Positions 1-7,048 of a stretch of 39,261 bases of DNA are shown here, one piece after another (within the stretch, counting starts at the first letter, position 1; each line of letters starts with the position of its first letter). The notes below the pieces were generated by a model, which was given only the letters and a program-made list of their open reading frames with translations, was not told the origin of the DNA and ran no database searches. The stretch is from a virus. A program made the position numbers and the translations under genes. Location: the IMG/VR virus record IMGVR_UViG_3300018422_000005, positions 1 to 39,261 of that record; one strand, written 5' to 3'.

Positions 1-34
1 CGACCTGCTCGACTCGACGCGGCGCCGCTCGTGA
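1..34 (+). CDS. 3' end of a tiny gene split by the window ends
   Basis: This is the last eleven codons of a frame that ends in TGA at 32-34. It reads DLLDSTRRRS from base 2. The stop overlaps the GTG start of the next gene (GTGA, 31-34), the usual junction in this phage. Joining base 39261 to base 1 continues the frame opened by GTG 39203 without interruption and gives a 30-residue protein. The function is unknown. It is a separate fragment only because the sequence was cut here. Confidence 0.5.
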   Translation, partial: DLLDSTRRRS

Positions 35-288
35 CGGTCCAGCAGACGATCGTTCTACTGAGCGTGATCGGCTGGCCCGCCGTGGCCCTGTTCGCGCTGT
101 GCGCGGCGATCGTGGCCGGGGTGGCGTTCTGGTGCCCGCGCGGCACTGCAGCGCGCCTGCGGGCCGGGGAGGCGGCCGTGGCGGCCAACACGGCGGCCCT
201 GGTCGAGCTCCGGATCCGCATCGATCGCCTGGACGCGGCCCGGTCGAGCGAGGCGCAGGGCACCTGGCGGCCGGGGATGGGGCGGTAG
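31..288 (+). CDS. small single-span membrane protein
   Basis: An 85-residue product. Residues about 7-33 are strongly hydrophobic (IVLLSVIGWPAVALFALCAA and onward) and form one predicted membrane span. The C-terminal half is Ala/Arg/Glu-rich and could form a short helix or coiled coil. The GTG start at 31 overlaps the previous stop as GTGA. Many phages carry holins or inner-membrane spanins of this size, but no family motif is recognisable and it is far from the peptidase gene at 13783. The function is unknown; membrane location is the only supported statement. Confidence 0.7.
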   Translation: MTVQQTIVLLSVIGWPAVALFALCAAIVAGVAFWCPRGTAARLRAGEAAVAANTAALVELRIRIDRLDAARSSEAQGTWRPGMGR

Positions 289-503
289 TGAGCGCGTTCC
301 ACGGTCCACCGCTCGTGCTGTGCGACTGCCCGATGGGGCCGGGCAAGCGCTGCGGCGCATGGGCGTGCGCGCGCTTCGGGTGCGACTGCCCGCCGCCGAA
401 GGGCGCGTGGTGCGAGCACTACCACGTGGAGTTCGCTCTGCATCCCGCCTCCGAAGTCCAGCAGAAAACCCTGGAAACCGAAGGCACCGGGGGAGTTTCG
501 TGA
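288..503 (+). CDS. cysteine-rich small protein
   Basis: The 71-residue product starts at GTG 288, which shares its first base with the preceding TAG stop. It is rich in cysteine within its first 45 residues: CDC, CGAWAC, CDCPPPKGAWCEHYH. The spacing, with a trailing His, suggests a structural zinc site. No known family is recognised. It lies in a chain of tiny overlapping genes and must be co-translated with them. A longer reading from 99 is possible in this frame but would run through the preceding gene, so the overlap start is preferred. Confidence 0.65.
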   Translation: MSAFHGPPLVLCDCPMGPGKRCGAWACARFGCDCPPPKGAWCEHYHVEFALHPASEVQQKTLETEGTGGVS

Positions 504-625
504 CGATCGCGCTCCTCGAGTTCGCCGCGTGGCTCGGAGCCGTCGCGAACATGCGCGGGCGCTGCCCGTACAAGCCCCGGGGCTGTGTCAACCGGTGCCC
601 GGACGCATGGCGGTGTCGCGAGTGA
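500..625 (+). CDS. tiny Cys-containing protein
   Basis: A 41-residue product from GTG 500 (GTGA overlap with the previous stop) to TGA 623-625. The first half is hydrophobic (ALLEFAAWLGAVA). The second half carries four cysteines in a basic context (RCPYKPRGCVNRCPDAWRC). The function is unknown. Its reality rests on the unbroken chain of coupled junctions on both sides rather than on homology. Confidence 0.5.
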   Translation: MTIALLEFAAWLGAVANMRGRCPYKPRGCVNRCPDAWRCRE

Positions 626-735
626 TCGCCCGCCTCCTGCACGCCTTCGACATGCTCGTCTGCTGGGCGGTCGGCCACGCCGGCCTCGGCTCCATCTGCC
701 ACCGCTGCGGCAACCGCTACCGGAGAAAGCTGTGA
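622..735 (+). CDS. tiny protein with CxxC motif
   Basis: A 37-residue product from GTG 622, which forms a GTGA overlap with the preceding stop. ATG 607 is an alternative start that would overlap by 19 bases. The N-terminal part is hydrophobic (FDMLVCWAVGHAGLG). The tail contains CHRCGNRYRRK, a single zinc-knuckle-like CxxC pair followed by basic residues. The function is unknown. Confidence 0.5.
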   Translation: MIARLLHAFDMLVCWAVGHAGLGSICHRCGNRYRRKL

Positions 736-884
736 CGGCGGTCGTGCTCAACGTGATCTCCATCGGCAGCGTGCTGCTCGTGCTCGCGGTGTTCGGATTC
801 CTCGCCTGGGGCATCGTGCACGCGACCATCCGCGAGGCCGTGCTCACCGCGCTGCGCCAGTGGGACAAGGAGCGCGAGCGGTGA
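732..884 (+). CDS. small single-span membrane protein
   Basis: A 50-residue product from GTG 732 (GTGA overlap). Residues 4-28 form a clear membrane span (VLNVISIGSVLLVLAVFGFL), followed by a charged amphipathic helix ending DKERER. The N-out, C-in or reverse topology cannot be told. It is the second of three tiny membrane proteins in the first 1.3 kb. That clustering is compatible with lysis or superinfection functions, but this is inference from context only. Confidence 0.6.
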   Translation: MTAVVLNVISIGSVLLVLAVFGFLAWGIVHATIREAVLTALRQWDKERER

Positions 885-1039
885 TCGGCGTGCTCGAGCT
901 GCTGGCCGTCATGTCGCGCATCCTGCGCTGGCGCGCCTCGCTCTCGGGCCACGACCCGCGACCGCAGGACGGGCCGCCGCCCAAGGTGACGCAGGAGTGG
1001 AACAGCACGGGCACGCGCATCGTGTGGAGGCTCGCGTGA
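881..1039 (+). CDS. small hypothetical protein
   Basis: A 52-residue product from GTG 881, overlapping the previous stop by the GTGA arrangement and ending at TGA 1037-1039. The N terminus is an amphipathic helix (VLELLAVMSRILRWRASL), followed by a Pro-rich linker and a polar tail. No family is recognised. It is too short for standard ORF thresholds but fits tightly between two coupled neighbours. Confidence 0.5.
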   Translation: MIGVLELLAVMSRILRWRASLSGHDPRPQDGPPPKVTQEWNSTGTRIVWRLA

Positions 1040-1233
1040 TCGAGCTGCGCTTCTACCTCATCGCCACGCTCGGGACTGCGCGCGCCTACCAGGCGAGCGT
1101 GATGCTCCCGAACGTCCCGCGGCAGGGCGACACCGTGATGCTCAACAGGCGGAAGTGCACCGTGTCGGAGATCGTCTGGAACGTCGAGCTCGGGCTCGCG
1201 ACGATCGGTGACGTGATGCTGGAGACGCCGTGA
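1036..1233 (+). CDS. small beta-rich hypothetical protein
   Basis: A 65-residue product from GTG 1036 (GTGA overlap). The alternation of hydrophobic and polar residues (ELRFYLIATL; GDTVMLNRRKCTVSEIVWNV) suggests a small beta-barrel or sheet, with a central VPRQGDTV segment resembling turn regions of SH3-like folds. No catalytic motif is visible and no family is recognised. Confidence 0.6.
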   Translation: MIELRFYLIATLGTARAYQASVMLPNVPRQGDTVMLNRRKCTVSEIVWNVELGLATIGDVMLETP

Positions 1234-1328
1234 CGCCTCTCGCCGACAAGCTGCTGCCGCACGTGCTGCACGTCGTCGTTCTCGTGGTGATCGGGCTGTG
1301 CCTCTGGAAGTCGGGGCTGCTGTCGTGA
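1230..1328 (+). CDS. 32-residue membrane peptide
   Basis: A GTG 1230 to TGA 1326-1328 frame with GTGA overlaps at both ends. The product is a charged N terminus followed by one hydrophobic stretch (HVVVLVVIGLCLWKSGLL). It is the third tiny membrane protein in this cluster. Possible roles include a pinholin-like or membrane-anchoring peptide, but nothing in the sequence proves either. Confidence 0.45.
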   Translation: MTPLADKLLPHVLHVVVLVVIGLCLWKSGLLS

Positions 1329-1519
1329 GCACCGACGCCGCCGAGCGCGCTCGGATCCGCGTCGCCTTGGCGCAGCTCTACGTGCTGATGGAGACGTGCC
1401 CGCGCCAGGGGCTGGAGTTCATGCTGGCGCACATGCCCGACGACGCGCGGCAGGATCTCGAACGCAACGTGCTCGACTTCATCCGCGACAAGATCGCCGA
1501 GCATGGAGTGCTGCCGTGA
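1325..1519 (+). CDS. small helical protein
   Basis: A 64-residue product from GTG 1325 (GTGA overlap). The composition predicts two or three helices (ARIRVALAQLYVLMETC; RQDLERNVLDFIRDKIAEH). It is acidic overall and has no Zn or catalytic motif. It sits directly before the methyltransferase with a 4-base overlap, so the two are translationally coupled. The function is unknown. Confidence 0.6.
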   Translation: MSTDAAERARIRVALAQLYVLMETCPRQGLEFMLAHMPDDARQDLERNVLDFIRDKIAEHGVLP

Positions 1520-2691
1520 CGCCCGAGTACGGCACGCTCTCCCGCGCCAAGCTGCTCACCATGCGCGCGGACTACAACCCGCGCACCATCACGCCGCAGC
1601 AGAAGGAAGCGCTCGGCCGCTCGCTCGGCGTGTTCGGGTTCGTGCAGCCCATCATCGTCAACCGCCGCTTCGAGCGGATCGTCGGCGGACACCAGCGCGT
1701 GGAGGTGGCACCCGACGGCGACCTGCCCGTCGTCTGGGTCGACCTGGACGAGGCCGGTGAGCGGCAGCTGAACCTCGCGCTGAACCGCATCCACGGCGAG
1801 TGGGACGACCTGAAGCTGCGCGCGCTGCTGGTCGATCTGGACACGCGCGGCGCGGACCTGACGCTCACCGGCTTCACCGAGGACGAGCTGCGCGCGCTGC
1901 TGACCGTCGAGACCGTCGGGCTGACCGAGCCCGACGACGCGCCGGCGCTCGGCGAGAGCAGCGAGAACGCGCAGGGCGTGCTGTGGGAGATGGGCCGGCA
2001 CGTGCTCGTGTGCGGCGACTCGACCGACGTGGCCGTGCTCGAGAAGCTGATGGACGGCTACCGCGCGGACCTGGTGCTGACGGACCCGCCGTACAACGTC
2101 GCCTACAACGGCGGCGGCAAGCGACGCGAGATCGCGAACGACGACCAGACCGACGGCGACTTCGCCGCGTTCCTCGCGCGCGCCTTCCACGCCGCGCTCT
2201 CCGTCTCGAAGGACGGCGCCGGCGCGTACGTGTTCCACGCCGACACCGAGGGCGCCAACTTCCGGCGCACGTTCGTCGAGAGCGGATGGCGGCTCGCGCA
2301 GTGCTGCGTGTGGGTGAAGAGCAGCCTGGTGCTCGGGCGCTCCGACTACCACTGGCAGCACGAGCCGTGTCTGTACGGCTGGAATCAGGACGGGGCGCAC
2401 CGTTGGTACGGCGACCGCAAGCAGACGACGGTGTGGCACTTCGACCGCCCGCAGAAGAGCGACCTTCACCCCACCATGAAACCCGTCGCGCTGCTCGAGT
2501 ACCTGCTCGGCAACAGCTCGCGTGGCGGCGACGTCGTGCTCGACCCGTTCGGCGGCTCGGGCTCGACGCTGATCGCGTGCGAGAAGGCAGGTCGTGCTGC
2601 GCGCCTGGTCGAACTCGATCCCAAGTACTGCGACGTGATCGTGAAGCGGTGGGAGGAGTTCACGGGGCAGCAGGCGGTGCGACATGGCTGA
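1516..2691 (+). CDS. ParB-N domain / DNA adenine or cytosine-N4 methyltransferase fusion
   Basis: A 391-residue, two-domain protein. Residues about 10-110 match the ParB/sulfiredoxin-like N-terminal domain (YNPRTI, GFVQPIIVNRRF, VGGHQR). Residues about 160-385 are a beta-class SAM-dependent DNA methyltransferase: catalytic DPPY at D190 comes before the SAM-binding DPFGGSGST at D343, and SDLHPTMKPVALLEYLL is also typical. Such enzymes methylate adenine N6 or cytosine N4 and in phages usually protect DNA from host restriction; the ParB module may act in DNA recognition. No partner endonuclease is visible, so it is an orphan methylase. The GTG start at 1516 forms a GTGA overlap; the longer in-frame opening from 1396 would overlap the preceding gene. 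Confidence 0.93.
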   Translation: MTPEYGTLSRAKLLTMRADYNPRTITPQQKEALGRSLGVFGFVQPIIVNRRFERIVGGHQRVEVAPDGDLPVVWVDLDEAGERQLNLALNRIHGEWDDLKLRALLVDLDTRGADLTLTGFTEDELRALLTVETVGLTEPDDAPALGESSENAQGVLWEMGRHVLVCGDSTDVAVLEKLMDGYRADLVLTDPPYNVAYNGGGKRREIANDDQTDGDFAAFLARAFHAALSVSKDGAGAYVFHADTEGANFRRTFVESGWRLAQCCVWVKSSLVLGRSDYHWQHEPCLYGWNQDGAHRWYGDRKQTTVWHFDRPQKSDLHPTMKPVALLEYLLGNSSRGGDVVLDPFGGSGSTLIACEKAGRAARLVELDPKYCDVIVKRWEEFTGQQAVRHG

Positions 2692-3355
2692 GATCGCCAA
2701 CGCCGCCGCGGTCGCCCAGATCCTCGGCCTCGACGAGGCGCAGATCAGCGCGCTCGTAGCCACCGAGGTGCTGCCCCGCCCCGAGCGCGGACAGCTCGAC
2801 CCGCTGGCCTGCGTGCGCGCCTACACCCAGCACATGCGCGACCTCGTGGCGCAGCAGACGATCACGTGGACCGAGGCGCGGCGCCGCTACGAGTGCGAGG
2901 GCGCGAACCTGTCGTCGCTGGCGCCGCTGATCGGCGTCTCCAAGCAGCGCGTGCACCAGCGCGCCCGCAACGAGGGCTGGATCGACAAGCGTGAGGCCGT
3001 GGCGCAGGCCACCGCCGAGGCCATCCGCCGATTCGTCGCGCGCGACACTGAGGCCGTGCTCGCGAACATCGCCGAGAAGCACACCATCTCGCGCGACCTG
3101 CTCGCGATCATCCGCAAGCAGACGGAGCTGGCGCGCGAGGACAAGGCCAACGTGCGCACGTGCCTGGCGCTGCGCCACCTCTCGTTCGCGCTGCGGACCA
3201 TCGAGGCGATCGACTCAGGTCTCGCGGGTCTGCGCGAGGGCGACTGGCGACCGCGCAAGCCCAGCGGCGAGAAGCTCCCGCCGCTGCCCACCGACTTCGA
3301 CTTCTTGGAGGCCTTGACCAAGAGCAAGACGAAGCAGCCGCAGGAGATCCAGTGA
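2684..3355 (+). CDS. probable terminase small subunit
   Basis: A 223-residue protein starting at ATG 2684, overlapping the methylase by 8 bases. The N-terminal part has the look of a MerR/excisionase-like helix-turn-helix (AAAVAQILGLDEAQISALVA). A second HTH follows at about residues 75-100 (LAPLIGVSKQRVHQRARNEG). The rest is helical and ends in a Lys/Pro-rich tail. A DNA-binding N terminus followed by an oligomerising helical region is typical of small terminases, which recognise the packaging site and regulate the large subunit. Its position upstream of the large terminase supports this, although eight small genes lie between. A DNA-binding regulator is the main alternative. Confidence 0.55.
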   Translation: MAEIANAAAVAQILGLDEAQISALVATEVLPRPERGQLDPLACVRAYTQHMRDLVAQQTITWTEARRRYECEGANLSSLAPLIGVSKQRVHQRARNEGWIDKREAVAQATAEAIRRFVARDTEAVLANIAEKHTISRDLLAIIRKQTELAREDKANVRTCLALRHLSFALRTIEAIDSGLAGLREGDWRPRKPSGEKLPPLPTDFDFLEALTKSKTKQPQEIQ

Positions 3356-3714
3356 TCGATCCAGCGACCGAGCACCTGCCCGCCACCCAGGGCGCCGTCG
3401 ACAACGCGTACGAGGAGCGCAACCGCGTCGTCGCGCTGCTCGCCTCGATCTTCCCGAGCAGGCGGTGCAAGACGCACATCGACGGCTGGGACCCGACGTG
3501 GTTCAACTGCGTGTTCATCGACCTGCCGACCGGCCAGGCGAGCTGGCACTACCACGACCGGGAGGCGCACCTCTTCGCGCACGTGCGCGAGGCGGACGCG
3601 ACCTGGGACGGGCACACGACGGCCGAGAAGTACGAGCGCGTCGCCGAGTGCGCTCGGCGCGCTGCCACACCCGAGTTCGAGTGGCTGCCGCTCGTCGCGA
3701 AGGATCCGGCGTGA
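3352..3714 (+). CDS. conserved phage hypothetical protein (WDGHTT motif)
   Basis: A 120-residue product from GTG 3352 (GTGA overlap). It contains PTGQASWHYHDREAHLFAHV followed by ATWDGHTTAEKYERV, a combination I recognise from many unrelated tailed phages, where it remains without an assigned function. The conserved His, Asp and Trp residues suggest a small folded domain, possibly metal- or ligand-binding; this is inference. Confidence 0.75.
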   Translation: MIDPATEHLPATQGAVDNAYEERNRVVALLASIFPSRRCKTHIDGWDPTWFNCVFIDLPTGQASWHYHDREAHLFAHVREADATWDGHTTAEKYERVAECARRAATPEFEWLPLVAKDPA

Positions 3715-4160
3715 CCCGACTCCGCGACCCCCGCCAGGCCGCCGCCATCCTCCGCCAGCGCGAGCTGGAGCAGCAGGCCGCCGCCAAGCGGCAGGCCGAG
3801 CACAACGCGCTGCTCGCACGCATGCCCGACGACCTGCGCGAGATGTATCAGGTCGGCCTCGGCGTCGACTTCGTGTGCGGACTCCTGAAGCGCGGGATGT
3901 TCCCGAACGACACGCACGACAGCGTGCACGAGGGGATCGCGTTCATGACCAAGCACGTGCACGCGCTGGACCAGACCATCTGCGCGCACCCGCGCTTCGC
4001 CGAGTTCTTCCCTGAGCAGGCGGCCAAGCTGGCCGCGCGGAACGCCGCGCGCGAAGCGCTGGAAAAGCCCGCTCCGCAGCTCGTGGGCCCCGACGGCGCG
4101 CCGCTCGACCTGGCCGCCGCGCCGGGGATCATCCACGTCGACGACCCGGGGATGCACTGA
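3711..4160 (+). CDS. helical hypothetical protein
   Basis: A 149-residue product from GTG 3711 (GTGA overlap). The N terminus is a charged, likely coiled-coil helix (ILRQRELEQQAAAKRQAEHN). The middle is a folded helical section with GVDFVCGLLKRGMFPND, and the C terminus is a Pro/Ala-rich tail. No catalytic motif is recognised. It lies in the pre-terminase cluster, so a head- or packaging-related accessory role is possible but unsupported. Confidence 0.65.
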   Translation: MTRLRDPRQAAAILRQRELEQQAAAKRQAEHNALLARMPDDLREMYQVGLGVDFVCGLLKRGMFPNDTHDSVHEGIAFMTKHVHALDQTICAHPRFAEFFPEQAAKLAARNAAREALEKPAPQLVGPDGAPLDLAAAPGIIHVDDPGMH

Positions 4161-4372
4161 TGGTGCGGTCGCTGGGGTCGACCGAGCTCGTGATTACCGG
4201 GCGGCCGAAGGCGCTGACGCTGCACTACATCCTCGGCGATCCGTCGGTGCGCGTCTCGCCGCCGGTGGACGGGATCATCCCGTTCCCGTCCGACCCCGAC
4301 GCGGGCCGCAACCGGTACACGGGCGAGCGTCTGCCCGTCCGCCGCCTCTTCGGCTTCGGGGGGCCGTGGTGA
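4160..4372 (+). CDS. small hypothetical protein
   Basis: A 70-residue product beginning at ATG 4160, whose A is the last base of the preceding TGA (TGATG junction). The sequence alternates beta-strand-like segments with Gly/Pro turns (ELVITGRPKALTLHYILG; VDGIIPFPSDPD). It ends GFGGPW. No family is recognised. Confidence 0.6.
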   Translation: MVRSLGSTELVITGRPKALTLHYILGDPSVRVSPPVDGIIPFPSDPDAGRNRYTGERLPVRRLFGFGGPW

Positions 4373-4644
4373 TGCAGTGCACGTGCACCGACCCGCGCTC
4401 GTTCTGCTCGGCGTGTCCGCCGGAACGGCGCGCGCAGCACGACGTGCGCCTCGCGCCGGCGGGCCTCGCGCGCATGCCGATCGCGAACCAGCGGGAGCGC
4501 ATCGACGAGGACATCGCCTTGAAGCTCACGGGCATCGTGCGCGAGCAGAAGCGCATCGTCGCGTGGCTCGAGCAGATCGCGGCCGGGCACCCGGACTGCC
4601 CGTGCCCCCACTGCGCCCACCTGCGTGCGGGGGAGGCCAAGTGA
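4372..4644 (+). CDS. small protein with paired zinc-like motifs
   Basis: A 90-residue product. ATG 4372 forms a TGATG junction with the preceding stop; GTG 4366 and 4369 are in frame but less likely. The N terminus (MQCTCTDPRSFCSACPP) and the C terminus (HPDCPCPHCAHL) are both rich in cysteine and flank a helix (RERIDEDIALKLTGIVREQK). The arrangement suggests a helical hairpin held together by one zinc site. The function is unknown. Confidence 0.65.
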   Translation: MQCTCTDPRSFCSACPPERRAQHDVRLAPAGLARMPIANQRERIDEDIALKLTGIVREQKRIVAWLEQIAAGHPDCPCPHCAHLRAGEAK

Positions 4645-4901
4645 TCCGCCGCGAGTACGCCCTGTGCGCCCTGCTGCTCGGCATCGGCCTGGCGCTCGTG
4701 CTGGTGAGCGGGTGCGGGGGCGAGAGCGCGAGCGGGCCGCAGGCGACGCCAGCGCCGGCCAAGCCCGCGCTCCCGTGCGCCACGCTCGGCCAGCTCGTCT
4801 ACCACGGTCTGTACACGTGCGACTTTGGCGACCGCATCTGCACCGTCGCGAGCCGCTACAACAGCGTGGCGATCTCCTGCCTCCCGAAGGGGGCGCCGTG
4901 A
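4641..4901 (+). CDS. lipoprotein with four extracytoplasmic cysteines
   Basis: An 86-residue product from GTG 4641 (GTGA overlap). It has a type II signal peptide: basic N terminus MIRREY, hydrophobic core LLLGIGLALVLV, and lipobox LVSGC with the lipidated cysteine at position 25. After a Pro/Ala linker there is a compact domain with Cys46, Cys60, Cys67 and Cys80, which could form two disulfides in the periplasm or on the cell surface. Known phage lipoproteins are outer-membrane spanins (Rz1) or superinfection-exclusion/receptor-blocking proteins. The disulfide-type domain fits exclusion better than the Pro-rich, cysteine-poor spanins. The choice is inference. Confidence 0.7.
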   Translation: MIRREYALCALLLGIGLALVLVSGCGGESASGPQATPAPAKPALPCATLGQLVYHGLYTCDFGDRICTVASRYNSVAISCLPKGAP

Positions 4902-5062
4902 GCGCGCAGAAGCGGACAGACTGCGGCGCCTTCGAGGCGAAGCGCTACCGCGGCCCGTACGTCGCCGATCCGTGTGACAAGTGCGGCGTTGACTACCTCT
5001 CGCACGCGCGTGCCATCCCCGCAGAGCAGAAGGACCCCGCGGTGATCCACCGCCAGGAGTGA
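4898..5062 (+). CDS. small zinc-ribbon-like protein
   Basis: A 54-residue product from GTG 4898 (GTGA overlap). It contains TDCGAF early and DPCDKCGVDYLSHAR later, giving a CxxC pair plus a further Cys and His that could hold zinc. The rest is charged. The function is unknown, and it is too short to classify. Confidence 0.55.
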   Translation: MSAQKRTDCGAFEAKRYRGPYVADPCDKCGVDYLSHARAIPAEQKDPAVIHRQE

Positions 5063-5313
5063 GCAAGCCGCGCGGGCTCGACCGCGCGAAGACGGCTCGC
5101 ACCGACCGCGACGCGCATCGCGAGCGGCTGGCGCGCGCACGCGCACGCGGCGGCGAGCCGCTCACGCCCCGCGAGCTGCTGCTCGACGTCTTGTTCGGCG
5201 GGCTCGGCGAGCTGGCCACGCTCCGCCGTCGCTACGGCGCGCACCGCGACTTCGACCTCGTCGAGACGCACCAGCGCAAGCTCATCGCCGAGCTGGAGGC
5301 CAGCGATGCATGA
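5059..5313 (+). CDS. small basic helical protein upstream of terminase
   Basis: An 84-residue product from GTG 5059 (GTGA overlap). It is very rich in Arg/Ala/Leu (RTDRDAHRERLARARARGG; LTPRELLLDVLFGGLGELAT) and is predicted to be helical and basic. It overlaps the large terminase gene by four bases (ATGA at 5310), so the two are translationally coupled. Adjacency makes it a weak alternative candidate for the terminase small subunit, but it lacks a recognisable HTH. Confidence 0.6.
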   Translation: MSKPRGLDRAKTARTDRDAHRERLARARARGGEPLTPRELLLDVLFGGLGELATLRRRYGAHRDFDLVETHQRKLIAELEASDA

Positions 5314-6794
5314 GCGCAGCCAAGCAGCTCGCCCTCGACCAGATCGCCGCCAACCCGCTGCTGCGGGCCGCGATCGTCGAGCAGGCGTGGGAGCGCGGGG
5401 AGCTCGACTACCTCTGCCGCGACTACCAGCTCGACGCGTACTGGACGCTGATCCGGTGGATCGAGGACAAGACCGTCCTCAAGGGATGCTTGAACGTCTG
5501 TCGGCGCTGGGGCAAGACCACGCTGCTCTGCATCGCCGCGCTCCGCACCGCGATCCTGAAGCGCAACGCGCGCATCCGCTTCGCCGCGCCGACGCTCGAC
5601 GAGCTGCGCGAGCGGCTGCTTCCGATCTTCGAGCAGCTCCTGGAGGACTGCCCGGAGCACCTGCGCCCGGTCTGGCGCGCGCAGCGCAAAGCCTGGGTGT
5701 TCCCGAACGGCAGCCGCATCTACCTGGCCGGCGTGAACAATCAGGGCGCGAACAAGCTGCGCGGCTCGGGCGCCGAGCTGTGCATCGTGGACGAGGGCGG
5801 GTTCATCGATCAGGTCAAGAAGCTGATCAACGACGTGCTCACGCCTCAGCTTCTCGACACGGACGGCACGCTGCTCACCGGCTCCACCCCGCCGGAGTCG
5901 CCCGCCCATGAGTACGTCGCGATCGCGCGCGGTCTCAAGGCCGTCGGGAACTACTACCACGCCGACGTCTACTCCATGGGCTACTCCCAGGAGAAGGTCG
6001 ACATGTTCGCGATCGACGCGGGCGGCTACGAGTCCCCGACGTTCGAGCGCGAGTACCTCGCGAAGTTCGTCGTCGACCCCGAGCTCGTCGTCATCCCGGA
6101 CTTCCGCGAGGCGCTGCACGTGCGCCCGGTGCCGGCCGACGAGCGCTACCCGTTCTGGCGGAAATACACGGCCATGGACATCGGCGCCACGCGCCGCGAC
6201 TTCACGGCGGTGCTCTTCGCCCACTTCCACTACACCGAGGCGCGTTGCTACGTCGAGCGCGTGCTCATCGACCGGAAGCTGCCGCGCATGCTGAATCCCG
6301 ACCTCGCACGCGAGATCCGCGCCACAGAGCGCGAGCTGTGGGGCGAGCACGCGGCGCCGCACCGCTGGGCGGACAACAACAACGTGGAGATGCTCGTCGA
6401 GCTCGCCACCGACCGCGACAACCCGATCATCTTCAAGCCCACGTCGAAGGACCAGCTCCCGGCCATGGTGGCCAACGTGCGCGACTGGGTCAAACGCGGC
6501 GCGCTCGCCATCAGCGACCACCCCTCGTGCGTCCCGCTCATCGACTGTCTGCGCGACGGCACGTGGGCTGGCGACGACTGGATCGGCCGCGAGTTCGACC
6601 GCTCGACGGACCTGGGGCACCTCGATGCGCTGGCCGCGCTCGTCTACCTGCTCAGGAACATCGACGAGCGCCAGGAGAGCCCGGTGCCGGCGAACTGGGG
6701 TCTCAAGCCCGATCAGATCCGCATCCACCGCAAGACGGATGCGCAGCAGACGCTCGACGAGTGGTACGGCGGCGTGAGGAGGACCGATTCGTGA
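5310..6794 (+). CDS. terL: terminase large subunit
   Basis: A 494-residue packaging motor. The ATPase domain has an atypical Walker A (CRRWGKTT, residues 64-71, Lys69) and Walker B IVDEG with Asp161 and catalytic Glu162. The RNase H-like nuclease domain shows the three expected acidic positions: AMDIG at Asp290, WADNN at Asp355 and GHLDALAALVYLL at Asp439. The enzyme pumps phage DNA into the procapsid through the portal and cuts concatemers. The length is normal for the family. The ATG at 5310 overlaps the preceding gene as ATGA, and the portal gene follows after one small gene. Which packaging strategy it uses (cos, pac or terminal repeat) cannot be read from this sequence. Confidence 0.96.
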   Translation: MSAAKQLALDQIAANPLLRAAIVEQAWERGELDYLCRDYQLDAYWTLIRWIEDKTVLKGCLNVCRRWGKTTLLCIAALRTAILKRNARIRFAAPTLDELRERLLPIFEQLLEDCPEHLRPVWRAQRKAWVFPNGSRIYLAGVNNQGANKLRGSGAELCIVDEGGFIDQVKKLINDVLTPQLLDTDGTLLTGSTPPESPAHEYVAIARGLKAVGNYYHADVYSMGYSQEKVDMFAIDAGGYESPTFEREYLAKFVVDPELVVIPDFREALHVRPVPADERYPFWRKYTAMDIGATRRDFTAVLFAHFHYTEARCYVERVLIDRKLPRMLNPDLAREIRATERELWGEHAAPHRWADNNNVEMLVELATDRDNPIIFKPTSKDQLPAMVANVRDWVKRGALAISDHPSCVPLIDCLRDGTWAGDDWIGREFDRSTDLGHLDALAALVYLLRNIDERQESPVPANWGLKPDQIRIHRKTDAQQTLDEWYGGVRRTDS

Positions 6795-7048
6795 GGCGAG
6801 TGGCGTTCTGGAAGCGGGTCATGGCGATCGGGTACGCGATCGGCTGGGGTTGGCTCGAGAAGCAGGCGCGCACGCGGCACTTCCGCGCGCGGCTCGCGCT
6901 GGAGAAGTTCGACCGCGCTCGCGCGCTGGCTCGCGAGAACGAGCGCGACACGAGCGACGACCAGGACGCCGCGATCGAGGAGGACATCCGCCCGATCGTC
7001 CGCCGACCGCGCGCGAAGCGCGTGAAGAGGAGCGCCGAGGGTGGCTGA
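6791..7048 (+). CDS. small basic helical protein between terminase and portal
   Basis: An 85-residue product from GTG 6791 (GTGA overlap with the terminase stop), ending 8 bases inside the portal gene. It opens with a hydrophobic/aromatic helix (VAFWKRVMAIGYAIGWGWL), followed by a long charged helix and a basic tail (RRPRAKRVKRS). It could be membrane- or DNA-associated. No family is recognised. Confidence 0.6.
   Translation: MRRVAFWKRVMAIGYAIGWGWLEKQARTRHFRARLALEKFDRARALARENERDTSDDQDAAIEEDIRPIVRRPRAKRVKRSAEGG

Noticed and set aside
5232-6728. A 498-codon minus-strand frame opposite the large terminase
   Set aside because: It is a shadow of terL caused by high third-position GC on the coding strand. 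The product shows only low-complexity Arg/Val/Glu sequence.
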